The notes under the pieces: generated by a model
Databases searched by the model: none
Told to the model about the DNA's origin: nothing
The model's input: only the letters and a program-made list of their open reading frames with translations
Assembly: GCA_024405255.1 (NCBI GenBank)
Contig: JAKSOY010000225.1
Location: 1-7,265, forward strand
Direction of reading: 5' to 3'
Source: Kiritimatiellia bacterium
Lineage (GTDB): Bacteria > Verrucomicrobiota > Kiritimatiellia > RFP12 > UBA1067
DNA: 7,265 nt
Shown: positions 1 to 5,687 of the stretch, one piece after another
How the letters are laid out: every line of letters starts with the position of its first letter
How positions within the stretch are numbered: position 1 is the stretch's first letter
Translations under genes and position numbers: made by a program

Positions 1-1103
1 ATCTCCTCGAGACGTCCGGAAAGTTCACGCATGGCCTGCGCCCAGCGCGAGGTGGAGTCCGCCAGCACGAGGACGTTGAGGCCCATCTGGCGGTAGTACT
101 CGGCGAGCGTCACGGCCGTGTACACGGAAGCCTCGCGCGAGGCGACTGGCATGGAGGACGTGTTGCAGATGATGATCGTACGGTCCATCAGCTTCTTGCC
201 CGTACGCGGGTCGTCGAGTTCGGGGAACTCCTTCAGCATTTCCACGACTTCGCCGGCGCGTTCACCGCAGGCGGCGGAGACGACGATGTCGATCTTCGCG
301 TAGCGCGCGGTCGTCTGCTGCAGCACCGTCTTGCCGGCGCCGAACGGCCCCGGAATGCAGTAGGTGCCGCCGACGGCGACGGGGAAGAACGTGTCGATCG
401 TGCGCACGGTCGTCTCCAGCGTTTCGGAAGGCGCCAGGCGCTCGACAAAGCACTTGATCGGCACCTTGACCGGCCACTTCTGCATCATCTGCACGTCGAC
501 CGTCTCCTTGCCGTCGGCGGAGGCGAGCGTGGCGATCGTTTCCGTGACCGTGTAGTTGCCGGCGGGGGCGAGGGACTTGACCGTGTACTGTCCACGCAGC
601 GCAAAGGGAACCATGATCTTGTGTCCCGGCAGGGTCTTCTCGTCGAAGATGCCCTCCGGCACCCAGCCGAGGAAGTCGCCGGCTGCGACGCGGTCGCCGG
701 GTTTTGCGGTCGGATGCCACGCCCATCTCACATCGCGGGGGAGTCCCGGCAGGTACATGCCGCGCTGGAGGAAGTAGCTGGCGTCCTTGGAGATCTTGCC
801 CGCCTCCTGCGCGAGCTCGGCGAGCGGATTCTGCAAGCCGTCGTACACCTGGCGCAGCATGCCCGGGCCCAGTTCGGCCGCGAGCAGGTTGCCGCTGAAT
901 TCCACCGTATCGTCCACGGCGAGGTCCGTGGTGGCGTCGAACACCTGCATGTCGCAACGGCGACCGCGCACGCGCACGATCTCGGCCATGAGCTTCTTGT
1001 CGCCCAGCACGGCGTAGCCCACTTCGTTCTGGGCCACGGCGCCGTCGAAGGCGACCGTGATCATGTTGCCGTTGACACCGACGATTTTTCCTGTAGCACT
1101 CAT
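1..1103 (-). CDS. atpA: V/A-type ATPase catalytic subunit A, partial (C-terminus beyond the left edge)
   Basis: This is the nucleotide-binding catalytic subunit of the V1/A1 head, which hydrolyses or makes ATP coupled to H+ or Na+ movement through the membrane ring. The first 367 residues are present; the family is usually about 580-590 residues, so roughly a third is missing at the window edge. Visible in order are an N-terminal beta-barrel (about 1-75), the insert region special to A subunits (about 110-200), the P-loop GPFGAGKT (252-259), the ACGERAGEV segment with the likely catalytic Glu281, and a Walker-B-like stretch LVLADSTSRWAQAMREL (about 346-361). The GERAGEV form replaces the more familiar GERGNEM. 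The start at 1103 is preceded by AAGGGG (1110-1115) with a 6-nt spacer. It is the third gene of a leftward operon; subunits B, D, I and K would be expected next. Identification is secure. Confidence 0.96.
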   Translation of the reverse strand, partial: MSATGKIVGVNGNMITVAFDGAVAQNEVGYAVLGDKKLMAEIVRVRGRRCDMQVFDATTDLAVDDTVEFSGNLLAAELGPGMLRQVYDGLQNPLAELAQEAGKISKDASYFLQRGMYLPGLPRDVRWAWHPTAKPGDRVAAGDFLGWVPEGIFDEKTLPGHKIMVPFALRGQYTVKSLAPAGNYTVTETIATLASADGKETVDVQMMQKWPVKVPIKCFVERLAPSETLETTVRTIDTFFPVAVGGTYCIPGPFGAGKTVLQQTTARYAKIDIVVSAACGERAGEVVEMLKEFPELDDPRTGKKLMDRTIIICNTSSMPVASREASVYTAVTLAEYYRQMGLNVLVLADSTSRWAQAMRELSGRLEE

Positions 1104-1119
1104 TAGGTTCCCCTTGGAA

Positions 1120-1186
1120 GGTTAAAGGGTTAAAGGTTAAAGATTAAAGGTTGGAGATTAAATGGTTGGAGGGATGGAGGGTTAGA
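1120..1186. repeat. Degenerate heptanucleotide tandem repeat in the DUF2764-atpA spacer
   Basis: On the plus strand the spacer reads as nine heptads of consensus GGTTAAA/GGTTGGA: 1120-1126, 1128-1134, 1135-1141, 1142-1148 (GATTAAA), 1149-1155 (GGTTGGA), 1156-1162 (GATTAAA), 1164-1170 (GGTTGGA), 1172-1178 (GGATGGA) and 1180-1186 (GGTTAGA). Single extra bases separate four of the junctions. The last unit contains the DUF2764 stop codon (TAA on the minus strand, 1182-1184), so the array touches the coding end. On the operon mRNA it would be a pyrimidine-rich, probably unstructured leader just ahead of the atpA ribosome binding site. Short heptameric repeats of this kind occur between genes in several bacterial groups; any function here is unknown. 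Confidence 0.85.
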
Positions 1187-1715
1187 GGTCGAGCTTGGTG
1201 GCGGCTGTGAGGTTGTCGAAGACCTGATTGCCGGCATCGGCGGAGAGCGCCTGGCGCCGTAGCACGCGTGCGAGCCGGATGGCGTAGGTAAACGCGGCTG
1301 CCGTCGAAAGCGGCGCCGCAGGCGGCGTCAGTTCGCCGGCGGCATCCCACCAGACCTGGTCCAGCAACCGGTCGCGCTGCGCGGGGTTCTTCTCCTGAAA
1401 GGCGGCCTTCACGCGGTTCGCCCAATAGAGCGAACATCCCTCGGCCGCACGGCGCCATTTCGCGGGGTCAATCCCCTTGGCCCGTGCGCGCTCGGCGGCG
1501 ATCGCGTTGCGCAGCTGTGTCGAGAGGTCCGCCCACGCGGCCGCGGGGCCTGTGGGGGACGCCAGAGGCTGGTCCTGCAGAATCGCCGCCAGCGCTTCGA
1601 CCGTACGGGGGGCGAGCTGCGCGCGACACAGGTCCAGATACTGCGCCGCCGTATAGGGTGCAGGACCGCCCAGCGCCAACGGCTGGAGACTTGAGATGAG
1701 ATAGTCGGCGGCCAT
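1182..1715 (-). CDS. DUF2764 family protein of the V/A-type ATPase operon
   Basis: A 177-residue soluble, alpha-helical protein with no signal peptide or membrane span. The N-terminus (YLISSLQPL at 5-13, then PYTAAQYLDLC at about 20-30) and the C-terminal helix (YAIRLARVLRRQAL followed by AGNQVFDNL) fit DUF2764, a family found between the E and A subunit genes of V-type ATPase operons in Chlamydiae and Bacteroidota. The assignment rests on this recognisable pattern plus the gene order. In many other A/V-type operons subunit C/d genes occupy this slot, so a stalk or rotor-socket role is a reasonable inference but is not shown by the sequence. The start lies 6 nt after the subunit E stop; only a weak purine stretch (GGAAAAG, inside the end of atpE) could act as ribosome binding site, so translation is probably coupled to atpE. 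The stop codon lies inside the heptad repeat. Confidence 0.85.
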   Translation of the reverse strand: MAADYLISSLQPLALGGPAPYTAAQYLDLCRAQLAPRTVEALAAILQDQPLASPTGPAAAWADLSTQLRNAIAAERARAKGIDPAKWRRAAEGCSLYWANRVKAAFQEKNPAQRDRLLDQVWWDAAGELTPPAAPLSTAAAFTYAIRLARVLRRQALSADAGNQVFDNLTAATKLDL

Positions 1716-1721
1716 GGATTT

Positions 1722-2306
1722 TTACTTTTCCGTCAAGAGCGCGGCGAGATCGGGACGCAGACGCTTTGCGAGCGCTGCGGTGATGGCCGCTTCGGAGAAA
1801 TCGTGTTCCACGCGGCCGCCGTCAAGACGCAGGGAGAACCCGGCGCCGACGGTTTCGTCCAGCACCACCCGGATGCCCGTGCGGGCTTCGGCGGCGAGCT
1901 GGGCCTTGAGCGCGTTCGCGAGGGTCGCGCCTGCGGCGATGTCGGCCTCGTTCGTGCCGAGCGCCTGGATGGCGCCGAGCGCGAGACGCGTCGTTTCACC
2001 GGGCGTTGCGAGCGCGGTGGAAACATCCTTCGCGAGCAGGTTTTCAAGCATCTTCGCCAAGGCTTCCTTCACCTGCAACACGGTGTCGCGCGCAGCTTGC
2101 TGGATCGTCTTCGCGGCGCGTTCGGCGGAAGCCGCCGCATCCTTTTCCGCTTGCGCTTTTGCGGCGGCGGCCTTGTCCTCGGCGGCCTTCGCGAGTGCGT
2201 CGGCATCCGCCTTCGCCTTCTTCAGAATGTCGGCAGCCTCGGCCTTCGCCTTTTCGACGCCGTCGTGTTGAATCTTCTCTAAGAGCTGTTGCAGTTCTTC
2301 GGCCAT
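1722..2306 (-). CDS. atpE: V/A-type ATPase peripheral stalk subunit E
   Basis: A 194-residue protein. Residues 1-90 form a long, charged, alanine- and lysine-rich helix with AKAEA/AKADA-type repeats, typical of the stalk coiled coil. Residues 95-194 form a compact domain with VVLDETVGAGFSLRLDGGRV (about 147-166), the conserved end that binds the head. In the complex, subunit E pairs with G/H-type helices as the stator linking V1 to V0. The open frame continues upstream to 2558, but the start at 2306 is chosen because GGAGG lies at 2311-2315 with a 4-nt gap, a promoter lies just before it, and the family N-terminus (MAEELQQLLEKI) begins there. It is the first gene of the leftward operon, followed after 6 nt by DUF2764. 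The V-type atpE must not be confused with the F-type subunit c gene of the same symbol. Confidence 0.93.
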   Translation of the reverse strand: MAEELQQLLEKIQHDGVEKAKAEAADILKKAKADADALAKAAEDKAAAAKAQAEKDAAASAERAAKTIQQAARDTVLQVKEALAKMLENLLAKDVSTALATPGETTRLALGAIQALGTNEADIAAGATLANALKAQLAAEARTGIRVVLDETVGAGFSLRLDGGRVEHDFSEAAITAALAKRLRPDLAALLTEK

Positions 2307-2330
2307 AATACCTCCAAAAAATAATGACTG

Positions 2331-2360
2331 ATTATACCAAATCTCCATGCCAAAAATCAA
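2331..2360 (-). promoter_or_regulatory. Promoter of the V/A-ATPase operon
   Basis: Read on the minus strand, TTGATT (2360-2355) and a perfect TATAAT (2336-2331) are separated by 18 nt. The bases before the -10 box are TGG, an extended -10 signal. Transcription would start near 2324, leaving a short leader of about 18 nt that contains the GGAGG of atpE. Experimental support is lacking, but both boxes and the position are good. Confidence 0.75.
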
Positions 2361-2378
2361 ATCTTCATTTTGAGCGCG

Positions 2379-2415
2379 TGCCGTTTCGAACGTACCTGAT
2401 GTGTTTTGCCGTTTC
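2379..2415 (+). repeat. Two 9-bp direct repeats (TGCCGTTTC) between the divergent promoters
   Basis: The sequence TGCCGTTTC occurs at 2379-2387 and again at 2407-2415, 28 nt apart start to start. Both copies lie between the -35 boxes of the leftward ATPase promoter and the rightward lipopeptide promoter. The second copy ends 3 nt before the rightward -35 box. The position suits a regulator binding site, but no protein can be named and a chance repeat is possible. Confidence 0.35.
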
Positions 2416-2418
2416 TTC

Positions 2419-2448
2419 TTGCAAACGAATGCCGATGTGGTGTAAAAT
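2419..2448 (+). promoter_or_regulatory. Promoter of the mini lipoprotein gene
   Basis: TTGCAA (2419-2424) and TAAAAT (2443-2448) are separated by 18 nt. Transcription would begin near 2455, about 27 nt before the start codon of the small gene at 2482. No terminator is visible after that gene, so this transcript could also run on into the methyltransferase operon. Confidence 0.6.
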
Positions 2449-2466
2449 TCTCGCACGCGGGAGAGC

Positions 2467-2473
2467 AAGGAGG
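2467..2473 (+). promoter_or_regulatory. Strong ribosome binding site of the mini lipoprotein gene
   Basis: AAGGAGG is a near-perfect Shine-Dalgarno sequence, placed 8 nt before the ATG at 2482. It is the main reason for accepting such a short reading frame as a gene and for choosing this start. Confidence 0.75.
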
Positions 2474-2481
2474 CAAGCGAG

Positions 2482-2568
2482 ATGACACGGCGGGAAATGA
2501 TTTCAGCAATGATGGGCGCAACGGGCGCGATGATGACCGGATGCGCTTCGACGAACAAACAAAATTGA
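2482..2568 (+). CDS. Minute Tat/lipoprotein-like peptide (28 residues)
   Basis: A 28-codon frame with its own promoter and an excellent ribosome binding site. The peptide starts MTRREMISAMMGATGAMM, followed by TGCASTNKQN. The n-region has twin arginines at 3-4 in a TRREMI context resembling a Tat motif. A methionine- and alanine-rich hydrophobic stretch covers about 6-18. A lipobox-like MTG|C puts the lipidated cysteine at 21. The mature part would be only the eight residues CASTNKQN. The beginning closely resembles the Tat-lipoprotein leaders of PVC secreted oxidoreductases and similar proteins. It may therefore be a genuine lipopeptide (entericidin-, lysis- or pheromone-like in size only), or a leader left behind after loss of the rest of the gene. 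The -35 box of the next promoter overlaps its stop codon. No family is recognised. Confidence 0.6.
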   Translation: MTRREMISAMMGATGAMMTGCASTNKQN

Positions 2569-2594
2569 AAAACCGCCGAAATTTATGGTATAAT
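2565..2594 (+). promoter_or_regulatory. Promoter of the methyltransferase-tetR-rlmN operon
   Basis: TTGAAA (2565-2570) and a perfect TATAAT (2589-2594) are separated by 18 nt, with an extended -10 TGG directly before the hexamer. Transcription would start near 2601, about 20 nt before the start codon, and the leader contains the ribosome binding site GAGGAG (2608-2613). The -35 box overlaps the TGA stop of the small upstream gene. I see no clear palindromic operator here for the TetR protein encoded in the operon. Confidence 0.78.
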
Positions 2595-2620
2595 CTGTGC
2601 CGAACAAGAGGAGCGAATAA

Positions 2621-3949
2621 ATGACGGTGACAGTGACGATTGAAAAGAACGTGTACGGCGGCGACGGTTTGGGCCGTCTTGGCGACGGACGGGTCTGCTT
2701 TGTACCGGGCGCGTTTATGGGCGAAGTGGTGAAGGCGGAAATTGTCGAGGAGAGGAAGAATTTCGTCAAGGCCCGTCTACGGGAGATCGTCGAGACGTCG
2801 GCGGCGTGTCCGCGTGAAACGGGCGAGGTCGCCTCGGTGTTCGGCGCCGTCGATCCCGTGTCGCTCGGACTCGTCTATTCGCCCGTCACCTACGCGGCCG
2901 AAATGCGGCTCAAAGAGGACCAACTGTCGAATTTCCTCTGGAAGGTCGCCCGTTCGGTGGTGCCGCTTTCGGTGGTGCCCGCACCGTCGACGCTGCATTA
3001 TCGCAACAAGGTCGTCTATCACACCGAACGCCAGAACGGACGCTGGGTTCTGGGCTACCGCACGGAGCCGACGCATCGTGTTGTGGACATGCCGCGCGAT
3101 CCGCTCGCGTGCGACGCGATCAACGCCGCGCTGCCGGCTATCCGCGACAATGTGTTCGCCCTGTTGACGCAGGGGGCACGGGCCGTGCGCCAGAGTGCGA
3201 AGGCGGCGGACAACGTGACGATCCGCTGGACGCCGATCGACGGCGTGCGGTGGTGGCTCGGCGAGCCGCCGGCGGACCTCGAACTGCACGAGCAGACGGC
3301 CGGACGCACCTTCCTTGTGCCGGCCGATGGGTTCTATCAGGTCAATCCGCAGGTGGGCGACATGCTGGTGAAGGCCGTGCGCAAGGCGTATGCCGACGGC
3401 GCGGATGAAGCGGCGCACATCCTCGACCTCTATTGCGGCGTGGGCGTGTTTGGCCTTGCGTGCCTGCAGGGAACGGCGCCTCGGCCCGGGACCGCGTCCG
3501 CATCGGATGCGGTCGTGCCGCGTCTCGTGGGCATCGAGTCCGGCCGTGCGGCCATCGCCTGCGCCAAGAAGAACGCGGCGGCCCTGGGGGTCGCGGGCAA
3601 CTTCTTCTGCGAGCGCATCGGCGCCAGTTTGACGCGCATCAAGGTCGGTGCCCACCAGACGGTGATTGTGGACCCGCCGCGCGGCGGCATGGAATCCAAC
3701 GTGCCGGGCTGGCTGGCGAACCGTCCCGCCCCGCGCATCTTCTACGTGAGCTGTGACCCGGCGACGCTCGTACGCGATCTCGGCACGCTCTGCAAGACCT
3801 ACGCGATCAAGCGGGTGACGCTCTTTGACATGTTCCCGCGTACGGCACGCTTCGAGACGTTCGTCGAGCTGGAACGCAAGGAGAAATACGTGCCCAAGGA
3901 AAGGGTCGCTCCCCAGGTGAAATACGCGCCCAAGGAAAAGAAGGCATGA
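2621..3949 (+). CDS. RlmD/TrmA-type SAM-dependent RNA (uracil-C5) methyltransferase
   Basis: A 442-residue protein that methylates C5 of a uridine in rRNA or tRNA. Residues 1-60 form a TRAM RNA-binding domain (GDGLGRLGDGR, FVPGAFMGEVV). FYQVN (238-242) and LDLYCGVGVF (268-277) form the SAM site; E306 ends the next strand. DPPRGG is at 351-356. The nucleophile is Cys378 in SCDPATLVRDL, and Glu412 in FET is the probable general base. The TRAM domain favours RlmD/RlmCD over TrmA, but the target base cannot be read from sequence, so no symbol is given. Family members usually have Cx5CxxCx(n)C for a 4Fe-4S cluster. Here Cys63 and Cys164 fit the outer positions while the middle CxxC is absent. An extra loop (about 283-301) and a lysine-rich tail (420-442) extend the core. 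The stop overlaps the tetR start (ATGA). Confidence 0.92.
   Translation: MTVTVTIEKNVYGGDGLGRLGDGRVCFVPGAFMGEVVKAEIVEERKNFVKARLREIVETSAACPRETGEVASVFGAVDPVSLGLVYSPVTYAAEMRLKEDQLSNFLWKVARSVVPLSVVPAPSTLHYRNKVVYHTERQNGRWVLGYRTEPTHRVVDMPRDPLACDAINAALPAIRDNVFALLTQGARAVRQSAKAADNVTIRWTPIDGVRWWLGEPPADLELHEQTAGRTFLVPADGFYQVNPQVGDMLVKAVRKAYADGADEAAHILDLYCGVGVFGLACLQGTAPRPGTASASDAVVPRLVGIESGRAAIACAKKNAAALGVAGNFFCERIGASLTRIKVGAHQTVIVDPPRGGMESNVPGWLANRPAPRIFYVSCDPATLVRDLGTLCKTYAIKRVTLFDMFPRTARFETFVELERKEKYVPKERVAPQVKYAPKEKKA
3883..3938 (+). repeat. 36-bp-period direct repeat in the methyltransferase tail
   Basis: A 20-nt sequence at 3883-3902 recurs at 3919-3938 with a single T/C difference. The period is 36 nt (12 codons), giving KYVPKE and KYAPKE in the protein tail. 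The AAGGA inside the second copy (3932-3936) sits 9 nt before the tetR ATG and is its likely ribosome binding site. Confidence 0.8.
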
Positions 3950-4548
3950 GGAAGACCCCCATCGACCATCGCGCCCGCAAGCAGGAGGTGATCGCGCAGG
4001 CCATCCGGCTCTTCGCCCGCCTCGGCTATCGCGACGTCTCCTTCCGCGAGCTCTCCGAAGAGTGCGGTGTCGCGCGTACGGTTCTGTATCGCTACTTCCG
4101 CGACAAGCGCCAGATCTTCGCAAGCGCGATCAGTCTGATGCTGGCGCGCATCGTGCAGAAGCACGCGGAGATCGTCCATTCGAAACTGTCGGCCGCCGTG
4201 CGTCTGCGCCAGATCTGCACCGTGGTGACGGCGACGCTCTTCGACAACCGCGACTTCCTCTGCGTGATCATCGACTTCGTCATGTCGCAGCGGCGCGAAG
4301 GCCGCGACATGTCGCGGCGCATCATGCGCTTTACAATCGGCCTCAAGCGCATTATGCATACGCTGCTCACCTGGGGCATCCACCACGGCGAGTTCGTTTC
4401 GGACGTGAAGCCGGATGTGGTGACCGACATCCTCTACGCGCAGTTCGAGAGCGCCGTGTTGCGTCTGGCCGTGAGCGGTGACGCCGTACAGACGGACGTT
4501 CTGGACCGCATCGATGAAATTCTGAAGAGACTTGAGAAGAGAACATGA
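3946..4548 (+). CDS. TetR/AcrR family transcriptional regulator
   Basis: A 200-residue one-component repressor-type protein. Residues 10-60 form the classical TetR DNA-binding domain: a first helix (KQEVIAQAIRLFARLGYRD, 12-30), then the helix-turn-helix VSFRELSEECGVARTVLYRYF (31-51) followed by DKRQIF. The remaining helical region should bind a ligand and form the dimer; its sequence gives no hint of the ligand. The protein is charged and cytoplasmic. The start overlaps the methyltransferase stop by ATGA and uses the AAGGA at 3932-3936; the end overlaps rlmN by ATGA as well. With no promoter of its own visible, it should be made together with both RNA methyltransferases. Self-control through 2565-2594 or the upstream promoter is plausible but unproven, and the true targets may lie elsewhere. 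Confidence 0.93.
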   Translation: MRKTPIDHRARKQEVIAQAIRLFARLGYRDVSFRELSEECGVARTVLYRYFRDKRQIFASAISLMLARIVQKHAEIVHSKLSAAVRLRQICTVVTATLFDNRDFLCVIIDFVMSQRREGRDMSRRIMRFTIGLKRIMHTLLTWGIHHGEFVSDVKPDVVTDILYAQFESAVLRLAVSGDAVQTDVLDRIDEILKRLEKRT

Positions 4549-5687
4549 CACCTGCCCTTGACGACACTCCCTCACCGCGTCCCGCCTGGTCGATCCCGCC
4601 GGACGAATGGAAGCCGCTTTTGGTGGCGCGTGGCCTGCGCGCGTTCCGTGCGGACCAGATCCTGCAGGCGCTCTACCGCGACTGGATCCTCGACTGGGAC
4701 GACGCGACGACGCTGCCGAAGGATTTCCGCGAGCAGCTCAAGCAGGCGTTTCCGATCGTGGTGCCGAAGGTGCTCGCCACCGATCGCGCGGAAGACGGCA
4801 CGACGAAGCTGCTGCTCGGACTGGCGGACGGCAATTCCATTGAGACGGTCGTCATCCCTGCGGCCTCTGCCAAGGCACCGGCGGATCGTCCGGGCCGTTT
4901 GACGCAGTGCGTGTCGAGCCAGGTCGGCTGTGCGATGGGCTGCGCCTTCTGCGCAAGCGGCAGCCGCGGCCTCGTGCGGTCGCTGACGGCGGACGAAATC
5001 GTCGGCGAGGTGATGATGGCGCAGCATCTGTTCGCGACGGAGGAGAACAAGCGCCAGGGGTCGGGCCTCTGCCTCACGAATCTCGTGGTGATGGGCATGG
5101 GCGAACCGTTTGCCAACTACGACGAAACGATCAAGGCGCTCAAGATCCTCAATGCGGGGAAGGGCCCGAACCTCGGTGCGCGCCATATCACGCTTTCAAC
5201 CTGCGGCATCGTACCGGGCTTCAAGAAGCTCGCGGTCGAAGGTCTGCAGTTCGAGCTGTCCGTTTCGCTTCACGCGCCGAACGACGAGCTGCGCTCGCAG
5301 CTGATGCCGGTGAACAAGCGCTGGCCCATCGACGAGCTGCTTGCGGCCTGCCGCGACTACACGCGCGAGACGGGACGCGTCATCACCTTCGAGTACACGA
5401 TGGTGAAGGGATTCAACGATTCGCGTGCGTGCGCGGAAGAACTCGTGCGCCGCCTGAAGACGCTCCCCTCGTGCAAGGTCAATCTCATTCCGCTCTCGCC
5501 CGTGGACCATCGTCCCGATTTCGCGACGCCCGACGAGTCGACGCAGTTGATGTTCCTCGATGTGCTGATGAAGGCGCATATCCAGACGATGCTTCGACGC
5601 AGCCGCGGCAAGGATGTCGCGGCTGCGTGCGGACAGCTTCGCCTCCGCGCCGACAAGGCGTTGGCGAATCCTCAGCCTTCCGCCTGA
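4545..5687 (+). CDS. rlmN: RlmN, dual-specificity 23S rRNA/tRNA adenine C2-methyltransferase
   Basis: A radical-SAM enzyme of 380 residues, normal for the family, which methylates C2 of A2503 in 23S rRNA and of A37 in some tRNAs. The cluster motif CxxxCxxC is Cys129, Cys133 and Cys136 (GCAMGCAFC). Cys122 in QCVSSQVGC and Cys362 in AACGQLR correspond to the two catalytic cysteines that resolve and carry the methyl group. The SAM-binding GMGEP follows LVVMG near 185-192, and ELSVSLHAPND (about 239-249) is another signature. The lack of the Cfr-type sequence around the cluster and the chromosomal setting argue for RlmN rather than the resistance enzyme Cfr. Start by ATGA overlap with tetR; only a loose purine-rich stretch precedes it, so translational coupling is likely. 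The last 16 nt overlap the convergent DUF6807 gene. Confidence 0.97.
   Translation: MTPALDDTPSPRPAWSIPPDEWKPLLVARGLRAFRADQILQALYRDWILDWDDATTLPKDFREQLKQAFPIVVPKVLATDRAEDGTTKLLLGLADGNSIETVVIPAASAKAPADRPGRLTQCVSSQVGCAMGCAFCASGSRGLVRSLTADEIVGEVMMAQHLFATEENKRQGSGLCLTNLVVMGMGEPFANYDETIKALKILNAGKGPNLGARHITLSTCGIVPGFKKLAVEGLQFELSVSLHAPNDELRSQLMPVNKRWPIDELLAACRDYTRETGRVITFEYTMVKGFNDSRACAEELVRRLKTLPSCKVNLIPLSPVDHRPDFATPDESTQLMFLDVLMKAHIQTMLRRSRGKDVAAACGQLRLRADKALANPQPSA
5597..5628. other. Perfect 11-bp inverted repeat inside the 3' end of rlmN
   Basis: ACGCAGCCGCG (5597-5607) is exactly mirrored by CGCGGCTGCGT (5618-5628) around a 10-nt loop. The stem is very GC-rich and ends immediately before the codon of the catalytic Cys362. 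On the minus strand it lies about 44 nt beyond the DUF6807 stop, where a terminator would be expected, but no T-run follows in either direction. It may be a GC-rich transcription stop for the convergent gene, or merely a product of codon use. Confidence 0.5.

Noticed and set aside
1120..1186. CRISPR array
   Set aside because: Units are 7 nt, contiguous and degenerate with no spacers; this is a simple tandem repeat.
2307..2558. Upstream extension of the subunit E frame to an ATG at 2558
   Set aside because: The extension crosses a strong promoter and the GGAGG of atpE, has no family resemblance, and would overlap the divergent small gene.
2406..2624. 72-codon plus-strand frame from a TTG, ending in an ATGA overlap with the methyltransferase
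   Set aside because: The overlap resembles the other operon junctions, but there is no ribosome binding site, the frame spans two promoters, and the methyltransferase has its own GAGGAG. The 28-codon frame at 2482 has much better signals.
2777..4123. 448-codon minus-strand frame
   Set aside because: Antisense to the methyltransferase and tetR, with histidine/arginine-rich low-information composition; both plus-strand genes have clear family motifs.
4545..5687. Cfr-type antibiotic resistance methyltransferase
   Set aside because: Sequence features and chromosomal operon context fit housekeeping RlmN; nothing specific to Cfr was seen.
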